A stretch of 64,000 bases of DNA from an uncultured Candidatus Saccharibacteria bacterium (GCA_947305655.1 CAMZEA010000002.1:47484-111483), one strand, 5' to 3'; counted from the first letter of the stretch, positions 37,287 through 46,329 are shown. Notes: generated by a model from the sequence alone, not told the origin. A program made the numbers and translations.

Positions 37287-38342
37287 TTAATGTAATGATA
37301 TATATACTTCTTGATTGTTGTTATCGTCTTCTTGCGATTCTAGTTTTGTGTCTAGCTCTTCTGTCGCTTCTGGTTGTTCAGGTTCCTCTGGGGCTTCTGG
37401 GATTGGAACTGGCTCTGGGGCCTCTAGTTCCGTATCGGCCGAGATACCTTTTGGCTGTTCTTCCGGTACTTCCTCTAGCTCTGGAGGCTTTGGCGCGGTT
37501 ATTGCTTCGTGGATCTCTTCGAGGTCTGGTTGGATGACGACGGCACTAGTCATATCTGGCTTGACTAGAGATGGAGGAGCAATAGGTGGAATATTGGCGG
37601 TTGGCGCAGCGGTTGGGGCTTCGGCAGGAGTGATAACCTGTGCTGGAGCGGCCAATTGTGGACCGGCGGCTTGCGGTGCCGGGAGAACTGGTTGAGGGGC
37701 CGGAGCGGATGGCTGTACGATTTGGTGAGAAATTGTCGGAGCGGCCTGAGCTTGCAAATTATTTTTATTTTCAATAGCGGTGCGCATTTGTTCAACGAGC
37801 TGGCGATGGTGATCTTCGGTGCTCTGCTGGATGCTGCGATCGATATTGTAGGTTTCGTTTGTTTCAAAAATATCCGTAGCGGCGTCAGCCTCGGCGGCGA
37901 TATCGTCGCGGAGGTTGGAATTATGGATAGAGCGGCCTTCGGTATCAACAACATCGGAAAGGAAGGAAAGGCGTCGGCTGACTTCTTCTTGGCTGAGTCC
38001 TTTGGTATGTTCGGTCTCGGCTTTCTTTGGAGCAGAAATTGTAATTGAGTTTTCGACCTGGCCTGGCATCCAATAGCGCTTTTGTGGTTTTGTGTAGAAA
38101 TCGACAACGGCGGAAAGATAGGTCTCCATTGGTTGATCCTTTTTAATAGGAAGAGCGAGGATGCCGAGTAGGATAATAATCGGGACTGGAATCAAAATAA
38201 GAAGTGGAAAAATTTGCCACAAGAAAAAGCATGCAACGGCTAAGCCGAAGGCAATCATGATGTAGACAAATTGGCGAAAGCTAAACGGACCAATGAGTTT
38301 ATCATCGGCCTCTACATCTTGTGGGACCTTATACTGGGCCAT
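37287..38342 (-). CDS. PrgI-family protein with long disordered C-terminal tail
   Basis: MAQYKVPQDVEADDKLIGPFSFRQFVYIMIAFGLAVACFFLWQIFPLLILIPVPIIILLGILAL; Pro/Ala/Glu-rich tail. Confidence 0.8.
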   Translation of the reverse strand: MAQYKVPQDVEADDKLIGPFSFRQFVYIMIAFGLAVACFFLWQIFPLLILIPVPIIILLGILALPIKKDQPMETYLSAVVDFYTKPQKRYWMPGQVENSITISAPKKAETEHTKGLSQEEVSRRLSFLSDVVDTEGRSIHNSNLRDDIAAEADAATDIFETNETYNIDRSIQQSTEDHHRQLVEQMRTAIENKNNLQAQAAPTISHQIVQPSAPAPQPVLPAPQAAGPQLAAPAQVITPAEAPTAAPTANIPPIAPPSLVKPDMTSAVVIQPDLEEIHEAITAPKPPELEEVPEEQPKGISADTELEAPEPVPIPEAPEEPEQPEATEELDTKLESQEDDNNNQEVYISLH

Positions 38343-38370
38343 ACTTACATTCTAGCATAAACGCAATAGA

Positions 38371-38405
38371 AAAAGGGCCAGTTCCCTTTTCGGGCTGGCC
38401 CTTTT
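38371..38405. terminator. intrinsic terminator between the VirB6-like and PrgI-like genes
   Basis: aaaagggccag-...-ctggccctttttg hairpin. Confidence 0.85.
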
Positions 38406-38427
38406 TGCGGTTTTGTTTTTGCCGGTC

Positions 38428-41400
38428 TTATACGTCGATCCCGAGCATCTGGCGGATAACTGGGTTCATGTTCGAACGTGTGTTGACGGCCGTCTTCTCG
38501 TTGAGGGAGTTGACTTGGCTTTCGAGAAGCTCCCTCATGCGTCTATTGACACGGCGCTCTTTGCCATCTTGGGTCACGACCGTGACAGCGCTATTGGCGA
38601 TCTTATTGTCGATGTATGAGCGAATGCCGGCTTCGTCCGTAATGCCCGCCGCCATTGCTTCTGCTCTACCATCCCTTTCGGCCTTTATGGCGTCAATCGC
38701 GTTGAGTGCGTCGTTGAACTTGATGAGCGAGGCGGACTTGAAGCTTGCGAGCTGGTTTGCGCTCATATCGCGGAACATCTCTACAAGTTTTTCGTTGACC
38801 ATATCATAGTTGTAGATAGTATTACCGTCCTCATCAACCTTGCCGGAGGCTCTATAGAATAGACTTGGGTTAGCAGAATCGAAGCCCATAGTGAGATAGT
38901 TGTTCAAGGAATCGAGCTGTTCACCATCCATCTTGCCGGAGCAGATAGAATCGCGGAAGCCCTTGACCCAGGTCATATAGTAAGTATCCATAGGCATATC
39001 GACATCGTTCTGGGCGGTCTTGAGAGCATTATTAAATACGGTGCGATCCATATCGCCGACGAGTTTGCTATCGCGAACATTCTGGAAGATAGTTTGCATA
39101 TCGACCATGTTGAGGTTCTTCTCGATTTTCTCTTCTTTTGCGAGCATTTCTCTCTGGTGCTGAGTGAGCTCAGTGCGGACGTTAGGGTTTGCCTTGATTC
39201 TTTCATGAAGAGTCTTGAGCTCGTCGCGTTCTTCGTTGGTGAAGGCTTCTTCTATAGTCATATCGCCGTCGATGTTCTTACCCTTGCGGAAGCTGTCGAG
39301 ATCAATGAATCCAGCGAGGGCGGCGCCACCGTCGTGCTTTGCGCGGCGGATCATATTAGCCTTACCCCACGACCAAAGAACCGTGTTTTCGCCCTTGAGG
39401 GAGAGACAGATATCGTTGAGCTCCTTCTGGAAGCGGATGTTTTCTGGGCGGTCGTCGCCTAAGATTTCACTAGAATGTGCGGTTAACTCTTCGATAATAT
39501 CGCCGTGGTCGCCACGTTTTGCCATGACGGAGATGGCGGCTTTCATTGCATTGTAGTCTTTCGTCTTGAATGCCTCGATGAGCTTTTGGCGAGGAATGCT
39601 ACCAGCAGGAGTATCGTCGAGAAGCTCATACATCGTGCTCTGCATGATACCGTCGGTCTTGCGCTTGATAGCGATGGCGTCTGCGAGGACGAAGTTCTTA
39701 CCTTCGTTGTGCGCATCGATGAGGCGTTTTTCGGCTTCGGTGAGGGCGATACCATTGGCCTGCTTACTAAGAGCATTCTGGAGCTTCGTTTTGTTAATAT
39801 TGAAGCCAGCGAGAACTTGCTGATGGATGCGGTTGTTGAAGTCGTCGCCATTGTTGTCGAGCTGCAAGGCGGCGCGGATCTTTTCGGCGCGGCTTACGTC
39901 ATTATTGCGCTGGACAACGGTCTTGCGAGTGTTTGCGATGTGTTCTTCGATAATAGCGTCATCGTACTTCGCGTTGACGTCTCTAATAAACTTGAGATCT
40001 TTGGCTTTGATGCGCTTGTCGGTGCCATCAGCCCCGAAGCCTTCGTCGAAGTCGTTTTCAATTTGCTGACGAACAGCCTTGTTGTGGAGCTGTTGCTGCA
40101 TATTGACATAAGTGCGCTTACCACGAGCGTTTAGCTGGCCCTTACGGTTGTAGCGGCTCTGCATTACGGCAGTCTGGATGTTGTCTTGATGCATAGCAGC
40201 CATTTCTTTAGCGTCCGCTTCGCGGATGGCTTTGCGTTTTTCGAGATATTGCGCAAGGCGCGTGGAAGGCGTTCTCATACCAGTGCCACTGAGCTGCTTT
40301 TGTTTTGCGACGGCCTGTTTCGAGCCGGCATAACCACCGATGGCGGCGGCGACCGGAGTGGTAAGTTTGCTGAAGATGCCGCCGACTTTATCGAGGACCG
40401 TACCAGACATCTTCATGAGTGGGATAGATGCAAAGAGCGGCAAAATGCGGACGGCAAGACCGAGGATGACGCCAAGCGAGTTGGCAGCGGCGTTGTTGCT
40501 GATGGATGAGGTGATGATCACGAGACCGGCAAGGCTAGATGCGCCGTAGAGAATGCTGAAAAGCGGATAGAAGACGAGCATGCGCATGAAGAGTTTGTAC
40601 CACTTTGTGAACCAGCTTTCGGTGTTCGGGAGCATGTAGGCGATGAGTGCAAGTGGCGAAATCATCGCGAGGATAAAGATAAGAGACTGACGAGCGGCCA
40701 TGGTAATAAGTGCGGATATGACGGCGAAGACGCCGGAAAGAATAATCGGGATAAGCATCCAGATTGCGCCTTCGAGGCCACCGAATGCGACGAGTGCGCC
40801 ACCAACGGCGGCGGTTGCGCCACCGACGCCGATTACGCCGGCGATGATAGAAGAAGCGGAAATGTTACGAGCGACATCGGAAATAGAACCGTTACTGACG
40901 GCGATATTCTCGATATTCTCAAAGACACTGCGGAGGCCGGCGCCGAAGATGTTACTGACATCGACGGCTAGCGTACAAATAATGTAGCTAAGGTTGACGA
41001 GGATTGCCGTGATGATAATGCGCGGCAAGACTTTCTTGATGCCGTAGTTACTAATACCGATACCGGTAAGTTGCGATAAAATAACGATTATGAAGAAGAG
41101 GACGAAGAGGCCGTTCGTGAGATTCTTGAAGTAATCCCAGACAATAAACATTGGAGTGCCGTCGTCGTCAGGGATAGGGTTGACCTTCATGAGAGAGGTA
41201 AGGATGCCGTACGCGCCGTCGATAATATTACCGAGGAGGCCGGTGCCCGGACAGATGATCCAGCTGAGGCTGCCTACCTGTTCACTACAAGATTTAGAAA
41301 CTTGAGCGGCTTCGGATGCGTCGGAATCGGTATCGGCGGGAGTGTCGGCGTCTTCGTCGCCTGTAATATTGCGAATAGAAGGGGTTTGCGAGCCGTTTTG

Positions 41401-41580
41401 GTTATCAGTGGTACCAGTATTATTATCATCGTTGTCGCCAGTAATATTGCGGATAGTAGGAGTTTGGCTGCCGTTCGGATTATCGGTATCTGGGGTTGCA
41501 AAAACTGGACCAACGAGGCTCATCGCCCCGAATACGGCCATCACAACAGATAAGACTAGCTGTTTTACACGCTTACCCAT
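38428..41580 (-). CDS. VirB6/TrbL-like polytopic membrane protein with about 600-aa cytoplasmic C-terminal domain
   Basis: Signal peptide, multiple TMs (GLFVLFFIIVILSQLTGIGISNYGIKKVLPRIIITAILVNLSYIICTLAVDVSNI; MLVFYPLFSILYGASSLAGLVII); long charged C-terminus; start at MGKRVKQ. Confidence 0.8.
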   Translation of the reverse strand: MGKRVKQLVLSVVMAVFGAMSLVGPVFATPDTDNPNGSQTPTIRNITGDNDDNNTGTTDNQNGSQTPSIRNITGDEDADTPADTDSDASEAAQVSKSCSEQVGSLSWIICPGTGLLGNIIDGAYGILTSLMKVNPIPDDDGTPMFIVWDYFKNLTNGLFVLFFIIVILSQLTGIGISNYGIKKVLPRIIITAILVNLSYIICTLAVDVSNIFGAGLRSVFENIENIAVSNGSISDVARNISASSIIAGVIGVGGATAAVGGALVAFGGLEGAIWMLIPIILSGVFAVISALITMAARQSLIFILAMISPLALIAYMLPNTESWFTKWYKLFMRMLVFYPLFSILYGASSLAGLVIITSSISNNAAANSLGVILGLAVRILPLFASIPLMKMSGTVLDKVGGIFSKLTTPVAAAIGGYAGSKQAVAKQKQLSGTGMRTPSTRLAQYLEKRKAIREADAKEMAAMHQDNIQTAVMQSRYNRKGQLNARGKRTYVNMQQQLHNKAVRQQIENDFDEGFGADGTDKRIKAKDLKFIRDVNAKYDDAIIEEHIANTRKTVVQRNNDVSRAEKIRAALQLDNNGDDFNNRIHQQVLAGFNINKTKLQNALSKQANGIALTEAEKRLIDAHNEGKNFVLADAIAIKRKTDGIMQSTMYELLDDTPAGSIPRQKLIEAFKTKDYNAMKAAISVMAKRGDHGDIIEELTAHSSEILGDDRPENIRFQKELNDICLSLKGENTVLWSWGKANMIRRAKHDGGAALAGFIDLDSFRKGKNIDGDMTIEEAFTNEERDELKTLHERIKANPNVRTELTQHQREMLAKEEKIEKNLNMVDMQTIFQNVRDSKLVGDMDRTVFNNALKTAQNDVDMPMDTYYMTWVKGFRDSICSGKMDGEQLDSLNNYLTMGFDSANPSLFYRASGKVDEDGNTIYNYDMVNEKLVEMFRDMSANQLASFKSASLIKFNDALNAIDAIKAERDGRAEAMAAGITDEAGIRSYIDNKIANSAVTVVTQDGKERRVNRRMRELLESQVNSLNEKTAVNTRSNMNPVIRQMLGIDV
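41356..41484. repeat. two-copy 78-bp-period repeat inside the VirB6-like gene
   Basis: gtcgcctgtaatattgcg..(41356-41406) and gtcgccagtaatattgcg..(41434-41484); encodes N(P/Q)NGSQTP(T/S)IRNITGD twice. Confidence 0.8.
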
Positions 41581-41589
41581 AACTATTCT

Positions 41590-41618
41590 ATTATAGCACA
41601 CATAAGCGTTTTCGTCAA
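41590..41618 (-). promoter_or_regulatory. promoter of the VirB6-like gene
   Basis: Minus strand TTGACG (41613-41618) -17- TATAAT (41590-41595), 9 nt before ATG 41580. Confidence 0.8.
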
Positions 41619-41757
41619 GTATTATATAGTATTTTTAACGCTTTTGCTTAAGTGGTAAAAAATTGAGTTATTTTTAGATTATATAAGGGGTTTCCGAGGA
41701 TGTAAATAATTATGTTATAATGAGGCTAAGCTTAATAGGTATTTACCAGGTAAAGAT

Positions 41758-42723
41758 ATGAAAAGAAAAATTGGATTAATAGTTGCGCTGATCTTGGCCA
41801 TAACAGGGGTGATGGCGCTGAAAAGCGGCAACGCTGCGGCAGCTGATACGCCAGGAAAAGGCGATGACGTAAAGTATTGCGCAATTACTGCTTATGTAGA
41901 CTCTGACTTAAAGGCTTGCGTGGCCCTGTTGTCATACTTCCACGGTTGGGAAAGTGATGCCGGCTCTCTTAGCTACATTAAAAAGCACGTGTCAATTTCC
42001 ACGAACTATGTCGCGGAGAGTAACGGCGGTAGAACGGCGAATGAAGCTTATGACCTTATATATACATGGTACCGAGACTCGAAAAACAGCATTAAGAAAT
42101 CCTATGATTTATATGGCGATACGGTAGCGAAAGCAATTCAAGCTTGCAAAACTGATGCTCCGCACGACGAGAACGGTTGTATAAAAAACAGAGGTAATCC
42201 GACGGCGTTCCAAAGTAAAAAGCTAGGAAAATCTTATGTGCCGATTTGCTACACGGATTATTATAACTGGGACCAATTTAAAACAACGTGCGGCCAAGGG
42301 ATTAACAATGATAGCGACAAGGATAAAGACAAGGACAAAGATGATCCGGCCTCTGGGGAAACCGACACGGAGGTCCCCGGTGGCGATCCAGACCACTGCT
42401 CTACACTCTTCCCTGATTCCTGGTGTCAGGGCGACGGTGGCATTAGCAAGGTTTTGAGATTTGTGGTGGCGGTGCTTACTGGCGCAGTCGCTGTCGCTGG
42501 TGCAGTCGGTATTATTATATGCGCCGTATTAATCTTGACTGCTCGCGACAATGAGCAACAGCTCGCAACCGGAAAGAAGCGTTTGATGCAGGTAGTGGTT
42601 GGCATTATAGCGTGGGCTCTCCTGGCGGCGATTATGAACTTACTTATTCCTGAGCCGACGTCATATGATGATCTCGGTATGATTGAAGTGAATGTCCAGT
42701 CCGAGAAAGGAGAGAAAGCTTAA
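41758..42723 (+). CDS. secreted/membrane protein with Cys-rich ectodomain and C-terminal VirB2-like 2-TM domain
   Basis: Signal peptide; DKDKDKDD linker; VLRFVVAVLTGAVAVAGAVGIIICAVLILTARDNEQQLATGKKRLMQVVVGIIAWALLAAIMNLL. Confidence 0.7.
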   Translation: MKRKIGLIVALILAITGVMALKSGNAAAADTPGKGDDVKYCAITAYVDSDLKACVALLSYFHGWESDAGSLSYIKKHVSISTNYVAESNGGRTANEAYDLIYTWYRDSKNSIKKSYDLYGDTVAKAIQACKTDAPHDENGCIKNRGNPTAFQSKKLGKSYVPICYTDYYNWDQFKTTCGQGINNDSDKDKDKDKDDPASGETDTEVPGGDPDHCSTLFPDSWCQGDGGISKVLRFVVAVLTGAVAVAGAVGIIICAVLILTARDNEQQLATGKKRLMQVVVGIIAWALLAAIMNLLIPEPTSYDDLGMIEVNVQSEKGEKA

Positions 42724-43433
42724 TGAAGAAGAAAATTGCAGCCTTTGCGCTAATAATTGCGGTTTTTGCTGCGTTCTTGGTGCCGGTCGGCAGCGCCTAT
42801 GCAGACGATTTTACCTGTGAAACTCATTTCATGGGGTTAAGGGCTTGGTACGATGGTTTATTAAAAACAAAAAATGACGGCAGTTTTGTTAAAAAAGACG
42901 GAGCTTGCCAAGTCATATCTCCAAAAGAGCTCGGTAACGGCAACGAAGAGGCCGGTATGCGCCAGTTTGTTTGGACGGCGGCGATGAACGTGGTAAGTAT
43001 GATCTTTGGGATTGTCGGTTATTTGGCGATCGGCTTCGTGATGTGGGGCGGCTTCCAATACATTTTGGCCCAGGGCGATGTCACTAAGACAGTGAGAGCG
43101 AAGAAGACGGTAATGAACTCTATCATCGGCCTCGCGTTGGTGATGACCGCTTCGATTATTTCTGGGGTGATTGCGGACATAATTGATAATGCACGCACCA
43201 AGGGCGAGGACTTCTTCCTCGAGATATTCAACTCGGCATTCCTATGGGCCGGTATTATTACTGGTATTATGATTGTCTGGGGCGGCATTCAATACGTCAC
43301 GAGCGTCGGTGATCCGACGAAGGCTACGAAGGCGAAGAATACCATTCTCTACTCCGCGATTGGTCTTGCTATTGTTATTTTGGCAGCAACTATCGTTAAT
43401 ACAGTCGTGAACGCAATCAAAGGAGGAGCGTAA
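42723..43433 (+). CDS. VirB2/TrbC-pilin-like protein with two fused 2-TM units
   Basis: Unit 1 GFVMWGGFQYILAQGDVTKTVRAKKTVMNSIIGLAL; unit 2 MIVWGGIQYVTSVGDPTKATKAKNTILYSAIGLAI. Confidence 0.78.
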   Translation: MKKKIAAFALIIAVFAAFLVPVGSAYADDFTCETHFMGLRAWYDGLLKTKNDGSFVKKDGACQVISPKELGNGNEEAGMRQFVWTAAMNVVSMIFGIVGYLAIGFVMWGGFQYILAQGDVTKTVRAKKTVMNSIIGLALVMTASIISGVIADIIDNARTKGEDFFLEIFNSAFLWAGIITGIMIVWGGIQYVTSVGDPTKATKAKNTILYSAIGLAIVILAATIVNTVVNAIKGGA

Positions 43434-43834
43434 TGATAAAGAAAGTAATAGCTTTTGTGGCGACAATCGCATTGGCGGGCTCGCTAATATCCGTGCCGGC
43501 TTTCGCGGACGAGCCTTGTGACTATATGTCTAAAGACGATCCGAACTATAGTTATATCTGCGGTTCGGCAACTAGCGAGGATGCTACGAACACGATAAAG
43601 GATATATTAAATACGGTCTATCTCTATGTCGGTATTATTGCGACGATCGTGATTATAATTGGCGGCGTGATGTATATCACTTCTCAGGGCGACGCAGCAA
43701 AACTGGTAAAGGCGAAAAATGTGATTATTTATGCAACTGTTGGCCTGATTGTGACGTTGGTGGCATTTGCTATCACGGCATTCATTACGGGGGCAATCAG
43801 CGGTAGCAATACTACTACGCCAACTGGAAGCTAA
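43433..43834 (+). CDS. VirB2/TrbC-pilin-like protein
   Basis: Signal peptide; VIIIGGVMYITSQGDAAKLVKAKNVIIYATVGLIVTLVAFAI. Confidence 0.8.
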   Translation: MIKKVIAFVATIALAGSLISVPAFADEPCDYMSKDDPNYSYICGSATSEDATNTIKDILNTVYLYVGIIATIVIIIGGVMYITSQGDAAKLVKAKNVIIYATVGLIVTLVAFAITAFITGAISGSNTTTPTGS

Positions 43835-43840
43835 AAGGAG

Positions 43841-44152
43841 ATGAATATGGATATTTTGAAAATAATTGCAGCAGGAATTGATGAGCAGACGAGGCGGTCG
43901 TACGAAAAAGCCGGCACCTCAGATAGTGCCGCGGGCGCAATTGGGATTATCCTAAATAGCGTCTATCTAATTATTGGTATTGTGGCTGTAATTTACATCA
44001 TTCTCGGCGGCGTTGGCTACGCGACGTCCCAGGGCGATTCCGCTAAACTTACGAAAGCGAAGCATACGCTTATCTATGCGATAGTCGGTCTCATCATTTC
44101 TGTTGTCGCTTTCGCAATAACGGGATTCATCTTGAATCGTCTTTCGGAATAA
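43841..44152 (+). CDS. VirB2/TrbC-pilin-like protein
   Basis: IYIILGGVGYATSQGDSAKLTKAKHTLIYAIVGLIISVVAFAI. Confidence 0.8.
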   Translation: MNMDILKIIAAGIDEQTRRSYEKAGTSDSAAGAIGIILNSVYLIIGIVAVIYIILGGVGYATSQGDSAKLTKAKHTLIYAIVGLIISVVAFAITGFILNRLSE

Positions 44153-44186
44153 GGTATAAATATAATAAATACTCTAAGGAGAAGAA

Positions 44187-44513
44187 ATGAATAATATTGT
44201 AAAGGTATTCGCAACTACAGCCTCCGAACAGGCAAAGGCAGGCCTTGATTCGGTAGACCCAGATGGCGGCAATGGCGCAACGCTCGAACAGCAAATTGGG
44301 ATGATTCTCAATGCCGTCTATTTCGTTGTCGGTATTGTGGCCGTTATCATGATTATTCTCGGCGGCATTAACTATGCAACAAGCCAAGGCGATGCTACGA
44401 AGCTCAAGAAGGCTAAAGACACTATTCTCTACGGCATCATTGGCCTCATCATCGCATTGATGGCATTCGCCATTACCCAGTTTGTGCTTGGCGCAATGGG
44501 CAACGGCTCTTAG
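44187..44513 (+). CDS. VirB2/TrbC-pilin-like protein
   Basis: IMIILGGINYATSQGDATKLKKAKDTILYGIIGLIIALMAFAI; SD aaggag. Confidence 0.8.
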   Translation: MNNIVKVFATTASEQAKAGLDSVDPDGGNGATLEQQIGMILNAVYFVVGIVAVIMIILGGINYATSQGDATKLKKAKDTILYGIIGLIIALMAFAITQFVLGAMGNGS

Positions 44514-44528
44514 CATTAATAAGCAAAT

Positions 44529-44551
44529 ACCGCCTATAAGGCGGTTTTTTG
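44529..44551 (+). terminator. intrinsic terminator ending the pilin-like array
   Basis: accgcc-tataa-ggcggtttttt. Confidence 0.88.
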
Positions 44552-44603
44552 TTGGCAATAAAATAGCTCCCTTTTTCAAGAGAGCTATTAAAAGTCCAAT
44601 GGA

Positions 44604-45110
44604 CTAGTTGATCATGATGCGCTTTGGCTCTTCGGTCTTTTCCTTTTCGAAGGAAATAGTGAGAACGCCATCTTTGAGGACTGCCTCAACGCCATCTTCG
44701 ATTACTGGGACAGGAAGTGCGATGGTGCGGCTAAATTCGCCCCAGTAGCATTCCTGGATGTGCCACTGAGTAGCACGATCGTCTTCGCCGCCGCTAAGGA
44801 CGCCGGAGATAGTAAGGATGTTATCGGAAATAGAAACATCGAGATCTTTGCGCTCGATACCTGCAGTGCGAGCCTTGATGATAAGCTTGTCTGCGGTTTC
44901 GTAAACATCAACAGCGAGCTGGCCTGGAAGGTTTTCGGTCTCATCTTCCCAGTTATCTTCAGTAGTTTCTTCGGTATAAACCTCTTCTTCAGCTGGAGCG
45001 TTTTCAGCGGATTCCACCAAACCCTCTTCTGCTACTTCAGCGTTGCCCTCTTCAGAAAGGAAGGCAGCAGTGAGCTCATCGTCCAAGCTCATTTCATCTT
45101 TGCGAGCCAT
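44604..45110 (-). CDS. Hsp20/alpha-crystallin family small heat-shock protein
   Basis: GQLAVDVYETADKLIIKARTAGIERKDLDVSISDNILTISG..GEFSRTIALPVPVIEDGVEAVLKDGVLTISFEK; start MARKDEM with SD ggaggag. Confidence 0.92.
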   Translation of the reverse strand: MARKDEMSLDDELTAAFLSEEGNAEVAEEGLVESAENAPAEEEVYTEETTEDNWEDETENLPGQLAVDVYETADKLIIKARTAGIERKDLDVSISDNILTISGVLSGGEDDRATQWHIQECYWGEFSRTIALPVPVIEDGVEAVLKDGVLTISFEKEKTEEPKRIMIN

Positions 45111-45202
45111 AGTTAAAATTACTCCTCCTCCACTATTTACACTCTTAAGCTTTATTATATGGGCTAGCTTTTTTAAAATCAAGGGAAAAGGAGGTTTTTG
45201 TT

Positions 45203-45844
45203 GTGAAAAATACAATAATTACAAACATTAGCGAATTATTTTGTCCTCATAACTGTATTTCGTGTGGAAAAATCGGTGGAATACTATGCGAACGTTGTAA
45301 AAATGACATTACTAATGTGACGTATGGTAGGTGCCTGGAGTGCGGTGGCATGCTTTCGGGTAATTATTGCTGAAGCTGCGAGCTCGTCGGATATAAGCAG
45401 TATTGCGCCGGGAAACGAGAGGGCGTACTGAAGCGACTTATTGAAATTTATAAGTTTCATTCGGTGCGTGCGGTTGCGCCAGTGCTCGCGGAGATTATGG
45501 ATGCTGCTATGCCGGAAAATGGTCTGCTTGTTCCCCTGCCTACTATCGCGAAGCACATTCGAGAACGCGGCTTCGATCATATTGGGCTCGTGGCGAAGAA
45601 AATGAAAATGTCGTCAGTAAAAGTATTGGTGCGTAATAAAGATACCGTGCAGGTCGGCGCGAGCCGCGAAAAACGCGTTGCTCAGGCAAAGGAGGCTTAC
45701 CGGGCGATTAATGTAGATCCAGATACTTGTTATTTGCTTTTTGATGATGTTTGGACGACCGGTAGCAGTATGATGGCGGCCGCACAAAAACTAAGAGAAG
45801 CTGGTGCGAAAGAGATTGGAATTGTGGTAATTGCTAGAAGCTAA
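45203..45844 (+). pseudogene. comF: ComF-family phosphoribosyltransferase interrupted by in-frame TGA (45371-45373)
   Basis: GTG 45203 with SD ggagg; my translation VKNTIITNISELFCPHNCISCGKIGGILCERCKNDITNVTYGRCLECGGMLSGNYC*SCELVGYKQYCAGKREGVLKRLIEIYKFHSVRAVAPVL..LLFDDVWTTGSSMMAAAQKL. Confidence 0.8.
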
Positions 45845-46255
45845 TTAAACGTTGGTGCCGCCACCGATAGCATTGATGACGAAGTTGACGATAGCGTAGG
45901 AAAGAATAGCAACGATAAGACCGATGATTGCGTAGATGATAGTATTCTTTGCGTCGGTAACTTTTTTGCTGTCGCCACCGGAGACGACGTAGCGAAGACC
46001 GCCGTAGATAAGCATGATGACAGAGATGATGCCAACTGCATAAAGGACGGTGTTGGTGATTCTAGTAAAGACACCATTGCTACCGATGAGCTCGGTTGGA
46101 GTGCCATTGCCCCTTGCGGCCTGCGCACCAGCTTCGGCCGGGTTTGCGGTGTTATTGAGATCAGTTTCTGCAGCCATTGCACGGCCAGCAAGAAGCGTCA
46201 GAGCAGCACCAATACCGGTTGCAATTTGACCAATTTTTTTGATGACATTTTTCAT
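45845..46255 (-). CDS. VirB2/TrbC-pilin-like protein, detached copy on opposite strand
   Basis: Signal peptide; IMLIYGGLRYVVSGGDSKKVTDAKNTIIYAIIGLIVAILSYAIVNFV. Confidence 0.82.
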   Translation of the reverse strand: MKNVIKKIGQIATGIGAALTLLAGRAMAAETDLNNTANPAEAGAQAARGNGTPTELIGSNGVFTRITNTVLYAVGIISVIMLIYGGLRYVVSGGDSKKVTDAKNTIIYAIIGLIVAILSYAIVNFVINAIGGGTNV

Positions 46256-46329
46256 ATTTTTCCACTATTCCGTTTAGATGGCTTTATTATAACACAAAAT
46301 GTCAAATTTGTGATAAGATATAGAGTGTT

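Noticed and set aside
45203-45844. TGA as sense codon (code 25, as in Gracilibacteria/Absconditabacteria) or selenocysteine
   Set aside because: Several genes here terminate properly at TGA and only one internal TGA was found; no convincing SECIS hairpin seen immediately downstream
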